From Lachnospiraceae bacterium (GTDB taxonomy: Bacteria > Bacillota > Clostridia > Lachnospirales > Lachnospiraceae), in assembly GCA_016280395.1 (NCBI GenBank), contig JAEEGQ010000075.1:1-64000 (forward strand): a stretch of DNA of 64,000 nt. Direction: 5' to 3'. Shown here piece by piece: positions 33,892-42,158 of this stretch. The translations under genes were made by a program, and so were the position numbers. The notes under the pieces were generated by a model that made no database searches, was not told where the DNA came from, and saw nothing but the letters and a program-made list of their open reading frames with translations. How positions within the stretch are numbered: the stretch's first letter is position 1; each line of letters starts with the position of its first letter.

Positions 33892-35142
33892 ATGAAACTT
33901 GCAATCATAGGCGCAGGGCAAAGAGGCATGATCTATGCAAAATATGCTTACGAAGAGGCTGGAGCACAGATCGTTGCAGTCGTTGATCTTAACAAAGAGA
34001 AACGTGACATTGCATGCGCAGACTTTAATATTCCGGCTGATATGGCTTTCTCCGATTCGAAAGACTTCTTTGCACTCGGTAAGGTTGCTGATGCCATTGT
34101 ACTGGCAACAATGGACAGAGATCACTATGCCCAGGCAATGGCGGCAATGGACTTAGGCTACGACATTCTCCTTGAAAAGCCCATCTCGCCAAACGTAAAG
34201 GAATGTATCGAGATAAGGAACAAAGCAAAGGAAAAAGGCTGCACCGTTGTTGTATGTCATGTATTGCGCTATACGAAGTTTTTCTCGGAAATAAAGCGTA
34301 TCATCGATTCCGGTGAGCTTGGCAGGGTCATTACGATCCAGCACGCCGAAAACGTCGGCAATTTCCATATGGCACACTCTTTTGTACGCGGCAACTGGCG
34401 CAATTCGGACCTTTCAAGCCCCATAATCATGCAGAAATCCTGTCATGATATGGACATCCTTCTCTGGCTTGTGGGCAGTAATTGCAAAAGGATCTCCTCT
34501 TTCGGCAATCTGTCGTTCTTCAAACCCGAAAACGCACCCGCAGGCTCTGCCGAAAGGTGCCTGGACTGTCCTGTTGCGGACAAATGCCGCTTTGACGGCA
34601 AAAAGGCATATCTGCCCATCTGCGGTCAGTGGCCCGCCACAGTCCTTACCGAAGACCAGACCGAAGAAGGCATCTTAAAGGCATTAAGAGAAGGTCCTTA
34701 CGGACGCTGTGTATTCCGCTGCGACAACAATGTCTGCGATAACCAGGTCACCGACATAGAATTTGAAAACGGCGTTACAGCCACATTCCATTTAAGCGGC
34801 CTTACAAACAAGATGCACAGGACCATAAAGGTAATGTGCGAAAACGGTGACATCTACGGAGACGATTCCGAAGATTTCATCACAGTAACAAAGTACTCTC
34901 CCAACTATCTCTACGAAGGTGAAGTCCGCAAGGTTCCCGTAAACAGCGAGGAAGGCTTCCACGGCGGCGGCGACTACCGTCTTACACTGGATTTCCTGAA
35001 TGCGCTTGAAAACAAGGACAAACAGGTAGAGACAAAGTCGGGTATCGAGCTTTCGGTAGAAAGCCACCTTATGGCATACGCCGCAGAACAGTCAAGAGTC
35101 AGCGGCGAGGTTTATTACATGGATAAACTCAGAAAAGGGTGA
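33892..35142 (+). CDS. Gfo/Idh/MocA family oxidoreductase
   Basis: 416 residues. The Rossmann fold starts KLAIIGAGQRGMIYAKYA, and the family EKP motif (LLEKPISPN, about residue 97) and SCHDMDILLWLVG (about residue 188) are present. An insertion carries clustered cysteines (ERCLDCPVADKCRFDG and YGRCVFRCDNNVCDN), as seen in one Gfo/Idh subgroup, possibly a metal site. It probably oxidises or reduces a sugar or sugar derivative with NAD(P). GGAGG precedes the ATG; 13 bp separate it from the kinase. Confidence 0.9.
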   Translation: MKLAIIGAGQRGMIYAKYAYEEAGAQIVAVVDLNKEKRDIACADFNIPADMAFSDSKDFFALGKVADAIVLATMDRDHYAQAMAAMDLGYDILLEKPISPNVKECIEIRNKAKEKGCTVVVCHVLRYTKFFSEIKRIIDSGELGRVITIQHAENVGNFHMAHSFVRGNWRNSDLSSPIIMQKSCHDMDILLWLVGSNCKRISSFGNLSFFKPENAPAGSAERCLDCPVADKCRFDGKKAYLPICGQWPATVLTEDQTEEGILKALREGPYGRCVFRCDNNVCDNQVTDIEFENGVTATFHLSGLTNKMHRTIKVMCENGDIYGDDSEDFITVTKYSPNYLYEGEVRKVPVNSEEGFHGGGDYRLTLDFLNALENKDKQVETKSGIELSVESHLMAYAAEQSRVSGEVYYMDKLRKG

Positions 35143-35155
35143 TCGGTAACACATT

Positions 35156-36268
35156 ATGACCAGAGAAGAAATATGCGCAAAAAGATATGATGCTCTCGAG
35201 GCGTTCAGCCTTCCGGGAAGGTTCGTTTCCTGCGAAAAATACGGAAGCGGACATATCAACGATACATTTCTTGTGATAACCGTGAACAGCGGTATCGAAA
35301 AAAAATATATCCTTCAGAGGATGAACGGCGATATCTTTAAAGATCCCGAAAGTCTTATGAACAACATTGTACTGGTTACAGACTTCCTTAAGGATAAGAT
35401 CAGGGCCCGCGGCGGAGACGCTGCAAGAGAAACACTCAATCCGCTGCGGACACCTGACGGAAAACCTTTCTTCAAGGACAGTCTCGGCAGCTTTTGGCGT
35501 ATCTACGATTTCATTACAGATGCTATCAGTCTCGACCGTGTTCGTGACGCAGAGGACTTTTACCAGAGCGCAGTTGCTTTTGGGCGTTTCTCGGGTCAGA
35601 TGGCGGATTTTGATGCTTCACTCCTTACAGAGACCATCCCTGACTTTCATAATACTCCAAAACGGTACGAAACGTTTGAGAAAGCAGTTGAAGAAGATAT
35701 CTGCGGAAGAGCGGGCTTTGTATCCGAAGAGATCGCTTTCTTCAGGGCTCACAAAGACGATATGGCGCTTTGCAAAAACGAGCTCGATGCAGGTCTTCTG
35801 CCCTTACGCGTAACACACAACGATACCAAGCTCAACAACATCATGCTGGACGCAAAGACCGGCAAAGGACTCTGTGTTCTGGATCTTGATACCGTAATGC
35901 CCGGTCTTTCGATCTTCGACTTCGGAGATTCCATACGCTTTGGAGCCAATACAGCGGCCGAGGATGAGCAGGACCTTTCAAAGGTAAGTTTATCCTTAGA
36001 GCTGTTTGAAACCTACGTTAAAGGGTATTTGGAGGGCTGTGACGGGGCTCTTACAGACGAAGAGATCAGACTTCTGCCCTACGGTGCAAAAACAATGACC
36101 CTTGAATGCGGAATGCGCTTCTTAACAGATTACCTTCAGGGTGATACATATTTCATGATACACCGCAAAGGCCACAATCTCGACAGAGCGCACACCCAGA
36201 TCAGACTTGTACAGGATATGGAAAAGAAATGGGATGCCATGACCGCGATCGTTGAGAAATACAGGTAA
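35156..36268 (+). CDS. APH-fold sugar kinase, NahK-like
   Basis: 370 residues. An aminoglycoside-phosphotransferase fold with the catalytic loop THNDTKLNNIMLD (about residue 220) and the metal-binding LDLDTVMPGLSIFDFGDSIR following. The N-terminal FVSCEKYGSGHINDTFLV and length match N-acetylhexosamine 1-kinase (NahK) and its relatives, which phosphorylate GlcNAc/GalNAc at C1. The exact sugar is inferred only. It is the last gene of the island and ends at a strong terminator. Confidence 0.85.
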   Translation: MTREEICAKRYDALEAFSLPGRFVSCEKYGSGHINDTFLVITVNSGIEKKYILQRMNGDIFKDPESLMNNIVLVTDFLKDKIRARGGDAARETLNPLRTPDGKPFFKDSLGSFWRIYDFITDAISLDRVRDAEDFYQSAVAFGRFSGQMADFDASLLTETIPDFHNTPKRYETFEKAVEEDICGRAGFVSEEIAFFRAHKDDMALCKNELDAGLLPLRVTHNDTKLNNIMLDAKTGKGLCVLDLDTVMPGLSIFDFGDSIRFGANTAAEDEQDLSKVSLSLELFETYVKGYLEGCDGALTDEEIRLLPYGAKTMTLECGMRFLTDYLQGDTYFMIHRKGHNLDRAHTQIRLVQDMEKKWDAMTAIVEKYR

Positions 36269-36272
36269 AACA

Positions 36273-36310
36273 AAAGGCGCAGCCGTTACCGGTCGCGCCT
36301 TTCTTTTTTG
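36273..36310. terminator. Bidirectional intrinsic terminator
   Basis: AAAGGCGC / GCGCCTTT stem with a 14-nt loop and T-runs on both sides. It ends the island on the plus strand and the uvrC-to-crh run on the minus strand. Confidence 0.85.
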
Positions 36311-36321
36311 TTCATTCTTCT

Positions 36322-36576
36322 TTAGCTCGCGCAAAGAAATCTCTTTACGTCAACAAGGGCTTTGTCCTCGTCTTCGCCGTCTGCGATCACTTCTACATCG
36401 GATCCGGAGATAAGTCTTAAGCTCATCATACCCATAATGCTCTTTGCGTTGATCTTCTTGTCCTCTGTGGCAATATACACGCTGCTGCGGTAATTGCTCG
36501 CGATCTGTACGAGCATTGCTATGGGTCTTGCCTCCATCGCATCGGAAAGGCTAACTGTTACCTTTTCAGATTTCAT
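36322..36576 (-). CDS. crh: Crh-like HPr paralogue lacking the active-site His
   Basis: 84 residues of HPr fold. At the position of HPr His15 the sequence reads MEARPIAMLV, so His is Glu, and phosphotransfer from enzyme I is not expected. The regulatory Ser46 region is intact (NAKSIMGMMSL). This is the Crh pattern (Gln15 in Bacillus): Ser-phosphorylated by HprK and a co-effector of CcpA. hprK lies about 3 kb upstream in the same run, and the gene overlaps whiA by 4 bp, the usual neighbourhood. Confidence 0.85.
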   Translation of the reverse strand: MKSEKVTVSLSDAMEARPIAMLVQIASNYRSSVYIATEDKKINAKSIMGMMSLRLISGSDVEVIADGEDEDKALVDVKRFLCAS

Positions 36577-37295
36577 TTCATTCCTCCTTGTGTTTCCGGC
36601 GACGGTTCAATCCGTCCCCGCAGATCCCCGGCGATCTCACATAGTTTTGCCAAACGATGGTTAACACCCGACTTTCCAAGCGGAATGCTAAGCATCTGCC
36701 CAAGTTCATACAGCGACGCTTCAGGGTTCTCAAGCCTGACGGCCGCCATTTCCGCGAGCTCCGGACTAAGGAAATCCGGCGCCGCATGCTCCTTTATATA
36801 CTCAATACATTCTATCTGACGGTGCGCGGCTCCGACAGTCTTTCTTGTGTTTGCGATATCGCAGTTCACCTGTCTGTTCACCGAGTTACGGACATCCTTC
36901 AAAATGCGTACATTTTCAATGTCCATAAGGGCTACATGCGCTTCCATCACATTGAGAAGCTCCGCTATCCCCTCACCGTCCTTGATATAAACGATGTAAT
37001 TGTCTTTTCTTTTGCCGATCTTTGCGTTCGGTCCGCACTTTTTTATCACTCCGGCAAGAAACTCAGCATGTTCCTTAGTCGGAACGGCTATCTCAAAGTG
37101 ATACGACTTGTCCGGATCACTTACCGAACCGCCCGCCAGAAAGGCCCCTTTTATAAATGCCCTTCTGCAGCATTCCTTTGAAAGATCGGCTGTTTTATAC
37201 TCTCCGCTCAGGCCCGCGAGCATCGCAAGCTTGCAGTGCCTCGACTTTGGCGGTTTGTTTGTCAGTTCTTCTTTAACCTTTGAAGAGAAAGACAT
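36573..37295 (-). CDS. whiA: DNA-binding protein WhiA, short form
   Basis: 240 residues against about 310 usual. The start SFSSKVKEEL and the C-terminal two-thirds are standard: CCRRAFIKGAFLAGGSVSDP, YHFEI, NAKIGKRKDNYIVYIKDGE, NVRILKDVRNSVNR and the HTH region GQMLSIPLGKSGVNHRL. About 70 residues that normally lie between the first helix and SECCRR (most of the WhiA_N domain) are missing: HCKLAMLAGLSGEYKTADLS joins directly to KECCRRAF. There is no frameshift, so the gene is probably functional. It is 18 bp downstream of murB; rapZ, often found here, is absent. Confidence 0.9.
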   Translation of the reverse strand: MSFSSKVKEELTNKPPKSRHCKLAMLAGLSGEYKTADLSKECCRRAFIKGAFLAGGSVSDPDKSYHFEIAVPTKEHAEFLAGVIKKCGPNAKIGKRKDNYIVYIKDGEGIAELLNVMEAHVALMDIENVRILKDVRNSVNRQVNCDIANTRKTVGAAHRQIECIEYIKEHAAPDFLSPELAEMAAVRLENPEASLYELGQMLSIPLGKSGVNHRLAKLCEIAGDLRGRIEPSPETQGGMK

Positions 37296-37312
37296 CCTGC
37301 CTCCCTCCGTTG

Positions 37313-38227
37313 TTAAAAGCCAAGGAATCTCACTTCAGGTTCAAGTGTCACTCCAAAGCTTTCCTCAACCCGTTTTATAACTTCATCGATAAGCTGTTTT
37401 ACATCACTTGCACAGGCATTGCCTTTATTGACGATAAACCCGCTGTGTTTTGCGGAAACCTCCGCTCCGCCTATCCCGAAGCCTGCAAGCCCCGCGTCCT
37501 GTATGAGCTTTCCGGCAAAATATCCTTCTGGACGCTTAAACGTGCTGCCTGCGCTCGGATATTCAAGCGGCTGCTTTGCGCGCCTTTTTTCGCTCAGTTC
37601 TTCGATGGTCGAAAGGATCTCTTCCTTGTCACCGTATTCGAAGAAGAAAGTAGCGCTCACGACCGTTTCGCCCGAATCCATAATGGAACTGTGCCTGTAG
37701 GAAAGGTCAAGCTCTTCCTTAGAGCGGGTAACAAGCTTTCCGTCGGAGAGCACTGTCGCGCTCTCTATCCTGTCCTTTATCTCGCCGCCGTAGGCGCCTG
37801 CGTTCATCAGCACCGCTCCGCCAAGCGTCCCGGGGATCCCCGCTGCAAACTCAAAGCCCTTCAGGCCTTCCGCGGCTATAGCCTTTGCAGCTGCCGAAAG
37901 CATTGCTCCGGCCGGTATCTCAACCCTTTCGCCCTCTGCAGTCTTCTCTGTTATGAGGATTGGGTGCTCAGGCCTCTCAAAAGCCCCTACAACGCCCCTT
38001 ATGCCGTTATCCGATACAAGAACATTACTTCCGTTCCCGATCATGTAAAAAGGGGTCTTGGCGTCCTTACAGACGGTCTGTACGCGTGCCAGTTCAAAAG
38101 CATCCTGTACATAGACAAAATAATCCGCCGGACCTCCGAGCCTGAATGTGGTATGGAGACTCATTGGCTCATTTTGAAGGACACGGCCTTTAGGCGCCGC
38201 AGCCTTTAAGCTTTCAAGCAAATCCAC
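37313..38227 (-). CDS. murB: UDP-N-acetylmuramate dehydrogenase
   Basis: MurB reduces UDP-GlcNAc-enolpyruvate to UDP-MurNAc with NADPH. 304 residues. Seen: FAD-binding TTFRLGGPADYFV, GNGSNVLVSD, GIPGTLGGAVLMNAGAYGGEI (about residue 130), the catalytic Ser segment YPSAGSTFKRP and AEVSAKHSGFIVN. All key regions of the type I enzyme are present. The gene lies 76 bp after the glucokinase. Confidence 0.95.
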   Translation of the reverse strand: MDLLESLKAAAPKGRVLQNEPMSLHTTFRLGGPADYFVYVQDAFELARVQTVCKDAKTPFYMIGNGSNVLVSDNGIRGVVGAFERPEHPILITEKTAEGERVEIPAGAMLSAAAKAIAAEGLKGFEFAAGIPGTLGGAVLMNAGAYGGEIKDRIESATVLSDGKLVTRSKEELDLSYRHSSIMDSGETVVSATFFFEYGDKEEILSTIEELSEKRRAKQPLEYPSAGSTFKRPEGYFAGKLIQDAGLAGFGIGGAEVSAKHSGFIVNKGNACASDVKQLIDEVIKRVEESFGVTLEPEVRFLGF

Positions 38228-38303
38228 AGATCTGACCTCCGTGCGGAAACTGACACAACCGCAATACTATCACAAAGCGTTTTCTTAGTCAAGCAAAATA
38301 ATT

Positions 38304-39251
38304 TCATTCAAGGGATGTGAGCAGAAGCTTTGCGGCACCGAATATCCCGGCATCATTCCCGAATTCGGCAAGCGCGAACTTCTTTTCTCTCAAAGGGAAG
38401 AACAGATTCTTTCCGTAGTGTTTTTTGACCTGGTCGAGAAGAAACTCTCCGGCATTCGACATGCCGCCGCCGATGATGAATATCTCGGGATCTACGATAC
38501 TCGCAATGTTTCCGAGAGCATATGCAAGGTATCTGCCAAAGGAATCGACTACGCGAAGCGCAAGAGGGTCGCCGTTCTTTGCTGCAGTCCAGACCTGTTT
38601 CGCAGTGAGGTTTTCACCCCCCCTGATCTCGCTTTCCTCGTCCGATGCTTCAAGCTCTTTTTTAGCAAGCCTTACAACTCCCGTTGCGGAAGCATACTGC
38701 TCAAGGTGTCCGTGTCCGCCGCAGCCGCAGGATTCCGTTTCGTCCGGCTCGATGACCATGTGCCCGATCTCTCCGCCGCAGCCGATGGCTCCCGAAACAA
38801 CCTTTCCGTCGATAACAATGCCGCCGCCGACGCCTGTGCCGAGAGTAACGAATACGGCGCTCTTCGAGCCCTTTCCGCCGCCCTTCCAGAACTCGCCGAG
38901 AGCTGCGGTATTGGCATCATTTCCTGCCGCAACGTGAAGGCCTGTTAGCGCGGTCATTGTCTCTACTATATTGAACCTGCCCCAGCCGAGATTGGGAGCG
39001 CTTCCTACCGTACCGTCGGCATATACCGGCCCGGGAAGTCCCATGCCAATACCGAGTACATCCTCGTTATGCGCGCCTATCTGCGCCATCTTGGAAAGCA
39101 CCGTCTCGGCAATGTCCGTAGGGATGTTCACACCCTTGTCTGCCGTTTCGGTAGGGATCTCCCACTTTTCGAGGAGCTCGCCGTTTTCCGTAAAGAGCCC
39201 GCATTTCGTGGTCGTTCCGCCTAAGTCTATTCCAAAAAGATATTTACTCAT
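38304..39251 (-). CDS. ROK family glucokinase
   Basis: 315 residues. Phosphate-binding FGIDLGGTTTKCGLF at the N-terminus, GLPGPVYADG, catalytic GNDANTAALGEF (Asp), LGTGVGGGIVIDG and EIGHMVIE are all present. The zinc motif reads CGCGGHGHLE, so the third Cys of CxCGxxGCxE is His. Likely phosphorylates glucose entering glycolysis; related sugars are possible. It overlaps hprK by 8 bp. Confidence 0.9.
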   Translation of the reverse strand: MSKYLFGIDLGGTTTKCGLFTENGELLEKWEIPTETADKGVNIPTDIAETVLSKMAQIGAHNEDVLGIGMGLPGPVYADGTVGSAPNLGWGRFNIVETMTALTGLHVAAGNDANTAALGEFWKGGGKGSKSAVFVTLGTGVGGGIVIDGKVVSGAIGCGGEIGHMVIEPDETESCGCGGHGHLEQYASATGVVRLAKKELEASDEESEIRGGENLTAKQVWTAAKNGDPLALRVVDSFGRYLAYALGNIASIVDPEIFIIGGGMSNAGEFLLDQVKKHYGKNLFFPLREKKFALAEFGNDAGIFGAAKLLLTSLE

Positions 39252-40191
39252 TTTCTTCTTTCCCCTTTGCCATATTGTTCATCACGCGCTCATAAAACTC
39301 CGAAGCCGCGTTATACCCCATTTTCTTTGCGCGGTGGTTGACCGCTGCCGATTCGCAGATGACCGCAAGGTTGCGGCCCGGGCGTATCGGGATGTTGTGG
39401 CAGGTGATCTTGTTTCCGAGGTACTCCGTAAAGTGCTCCTCAAGCCCCATCCTGTCGTATGTCTTGTCCTTATTCCATTCCTCAAGGTTTATCACAAGGT
39501 CGATATTCTGCGTATTCTTGACGCTTTCAACGCCGAACAGGGACATGACGTTGATTATGCCGATGCCTCGAAGCTCTATCATATGCTTTGTGACCTCGGG
39601 AGCGCTCCCCACAAGAGTATCGTCGCTAACCTTCTTGATCTCCACGGCATCATCCGCAACAAGGCGGTGTCCGCGCTTTATAAGCTCCAAGGCGGCCTCC
39701 GATTTACCGATGCCGGATTCGCCCGTTATGAGCACACCCTCGCCGTAAACATCCACAAGAACGCCGTGGATGGTGATGCGGGGCGCAAGCTCGACCTTAA
39801 GCCATCTTATGGCCTCGGACTCAAAATTGCAGGTGCCCTTGTCGGTCGCAAGTACCGGGACTCCCATCTCGGTCGCAAGCTCCGATATCTTTTCGCTCGG
39901 CTCGATCCCCTGGCAGAAAACAAGGCATGGCGGATCGAAGCTCATAAGCTTCCTGATGACGCTTATCCTTGTGTCCTCATCGAACTGGTTCATGTAGGCA
40001 TTTTCCACATTACCGATGATCTGCACACGCACATTGTCAAAGTAATCGTAGAACCCCGCAAGCTGCAGGGCGGGCCTGTTTATCTCGCTGTGAGAGATCA
40101 GGCGTTTTGATATATCGAGCTTTGGCGTACAATTCTTTAGCTCAAATTTTTCGGCAAGTATCTTTACCGAAGTCGTATAGGTTCCGGCCAT
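39244..40191 (-). CDS. hprK: HPr kinase/phosphorylase
   Basis: Bifunctional enzyme that phosphorylates or dephosphorylates the regulatory Ser of HPr and Crh, controlling catabolite repression. 315 residues. Seen: N-terminal domain, P-loop GESGIGKSEAALELIKRGHRLVADDAVEI (split here as GESGIGKS near residue 157), the HprK signature PGRNLAVICESAAVNHRAK and LNKIT-type basic patch at the C-terminus. The crh gene lies in the same run. Confidence 0.95.
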   Translation of the reverse strand: MAGTYTTSVKILAEKFELKNCTPKLDISKRLISHSEINRPALQLAGFYDYFDNVRVQIIGNVENAYMNQFDEDTRISVIRKLMSFDPPCLVFCQGIEPSEKISELATEMGVPVLATDKGTCNFESEAIRWLKVELAPRITIHGVLVDVYGEGVLITGESGIGKSEAALELIKRGHRLVADDAVEIKKVSDDTLVGSAPEVTKHMIELRGIGIINVMSLFGVESVKNTQNIDLVINLEEWNKDKTYDRMGLEEHFTEYLGNKITCHNIPIRPGRNLAVICESAAVNHRAKKMGYNAASEFYERVMNNMAKGKEENE

Positions 40192-40325
40192 ACTGTCTCC
40201 TTATGATAAATGCTCGGAAACATGAGATTTTGTTTCCGAAAACAGATTATACACATTTGCATATAAAAAGTAAAGAGTCTGAAAGTCCCGGGTCTTATGC
40301 CCCACTGTTTCCGATGAAAGTCCCG

Positions 40326-42158
40326 TCACTGTTTTCTGAAAAACTCAACAACGGCCTCGGCGGATCTGCGGTCCATGGACGGTACCGCCGCTATCTCATC
40401 CGCGGTTGCCTTCTTAAGCTCTTCAAGAGAAGCAAAATGCCTGATGAGGGCGCGCCGCCTCTTCTCTCCGATCCCTTTTATGTCGTCGAGCACAGACCTT
40501 GTCTGCTCTTTTGAGCGCAGCGACCTGTGGAACTCTATGGCAAAGCGGTGTGTCTCGTCCTGTATCCTCGTAACAAGCTTGAAACCCTCGCTCTTTGTGT
40601 CGATGGGTATCTCCCGTCCTCTGAAATAAACGCCCCTTGTGCGGTGGTTGTCGTCCTTTACCATGCCGCATATCGGTATGTCGAGTCCAAGTGCCTCCGC
40701 AACCTGTTCCGCAGACGATACCTGGCCTCTTCCGCCGTCCATGAGTATAAGGTCCGGGAAAATGCCGAAGCTGCTGCCCGGCTCTTCTATGCCGTGCTTA
40801 AAGCGTCTCTCGAGCACCTCTCTTAAGGATTCGTAATCGTTCGGCCCCTGGACCGTCTTTATCTTAAATTTCCTGTAATCCGACCGCTTCGGCTTTCCGT
40901 CCTCGAAAACCACCATTGAGCCGACTGAATTAAAGCCGCTGATGTTGGAAATGTCGTAGGATTCCATGCGTCTTGCGTTTTCAAGCCCAAGCCATCCGCA
41001 TATCTCCTTTACAGCACCCGTGGTCCTTGCGGCTTCACGCGAGAGCCGCTCGCTGTCCTGCGTCAGTACAAGCGCCGCGTTCTTTTCCGCAAGCTCGACT
41101 ATCTTCTCTTTTGTCCCCTTCTTTGGCACGGTGAGCTTAACGCTCCCGTCGCGTCTTCCGGAAAGGAAGCCTGTGAGCAGCTCTGCTTCCGCAGGTTCCT
41201 CACAGAGCACTATCTCTCCCGGGATAAACACCGCTGCGCAGTAGTACTGTTTTATGAACTCGCAGAGTATCTCCGCTCCGGTGCCGTCGGCCCGTTCCAT
41301 AAAATAATGCTCCCGGCCCGTGACCTTGCCGCCTCTTATGAAAAACACCTGTACAACGCACTTTTCGTTGTCCCTTGCATACGCGATAACATCCCTGTCC
41401 GCATCCTCGGTCTCCGTGGCCTTCTGCGTCTGGGAAAGCTTTTCCACATCAAGAAGAAGATCCCTGTACCCTGCAGCCTTTTCAAATTCAAGCTCCGCCG
41501 AAGCCTGCTTCATCTTCTCCTTAAGTTCCCGTTTGAGCTGCTCCCTGTTGCCGTTCAGGAAGGAAATAAGGCTGTTTACGGCCTCTCTGTACTCTTCCTC
41601 GCTCACATACCCCTGACACGGCGCGTTGCATTGCCCTATGTGATAATAAAGGCACGGCCTGTTGTCCGGGCCCGCCGGTTTTGGAAGCGCCTTGCTGCAG
41701 GAACGTATCTTGTAGAGCTTTCTTAGGAGCTCTAAGATATTCTTCATGGCGGTAACATTCGGGAAAGGCCCGAAATACTTCGCTTTGTCGTGCCGTCTCG
41801 AATGTACGCAGGTCACACGGGGATAAGGCTCGTCAAGTGTTATCCGGATGTACGGATACCCCTTGTCGTCCATCAGCATGGTATTGTAATGGGGCCTGTA
41901 TTCCTTTATCAGGTTGCATTCGAGCACAAGCGCCTCTGTCTCGGAATCCACCACGATATACTCAAACCACGCGATCTTCGTGACCATTATGTCGATCTTG
42001 TAGGAATGTTTTTTCCCCATAGTAAAATACTGACGAACACGGTTCCTCAGTATTTTAGCCTTGCCTACATATATCACGGCGTCATTCTCATCATGCATGA
42101 GATAGACGCCGGGTTTCATCGGCAGTTTATTCAGTTCTTCTTCAAGATCAAATTCCAT
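40326..42158 (-). CDS. uvrC: Excinuclease ABC subunit C
   Basis: 610 residues, the nuclease of nucleotide-excision repair. In order: GIY-YIG domain ([19 protein letters not shown], about residues 16-34), Cys-rich [18 protein letters not shown] motif ([15 protein letters not shown]), RNase H-like domain with [21 protein letters not shown] and [14 protein letters not shown], and C-terminal HhH repeats ([15 protein letters not shown]). It overlaps ftsH by 11 bp. Confidence 0.97.
   Translation of the reverse strand: MEFDLEEELNKLPMKPGVYLMHDENDAVIYVGKAKILRNRVRQYFTMGKKHSYKIDIMVTKIAWFEYIVVDSETEALVLECNLIKEYRPHYNTMLMDDKGYPYIRITLDEPYPRVTCVHSRRHDKAKYFGPFPNVTAMKNILELLRKLYKIRSCSKALPKPAGPDNRPCLYYHIGQCNAPCQGYVSEEEYREAVNSLISFLNGNREQLKRELKEKMKQASAELEFEKAAGYRDLLLDVEKLSQTQKATETEDADRDVIAYARDNEKCVVQVFFIRGGKVTGREHYFMERADGTGAEILCEFIKQYYCAAVFIPGEIVLCEEPAEAELLTGFLSGRRDGSVKLTVPKKGTKEKIVELAEKNAALVLTQDSERLSREAARTTGAVKEICGWLGLENARRMESYDISNISGFNSVGSMVVFEDGKPKRSDYRKFKIKTVQGPNDYESLREVLERRFKHGIEEPGSSFGIFPDLILMDGGRGQVSSAEQVAEALGLDIPICGMVKDDNHRTRGVYFRGREIPIDTKSEGFKLVTRIQDETHRFAIEFHRSLRSKEQTRSVLDDIKGIGEKRRRALIRHFASLEELKKATADEIAAVPSMDRRSAEAVVEFFRKQ

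Noticed and set aside
22902-36321. Mobile element carrying the carbohydrate island
   Set aside because: No integrase, transposase, tRNA target or flanking direct repeat is visible, so transfer is only suggested by gene order.
38971-40110. 379-codon plus-strand ORF
   Set aside because: Antisense to the glucokinase and hprK genes.
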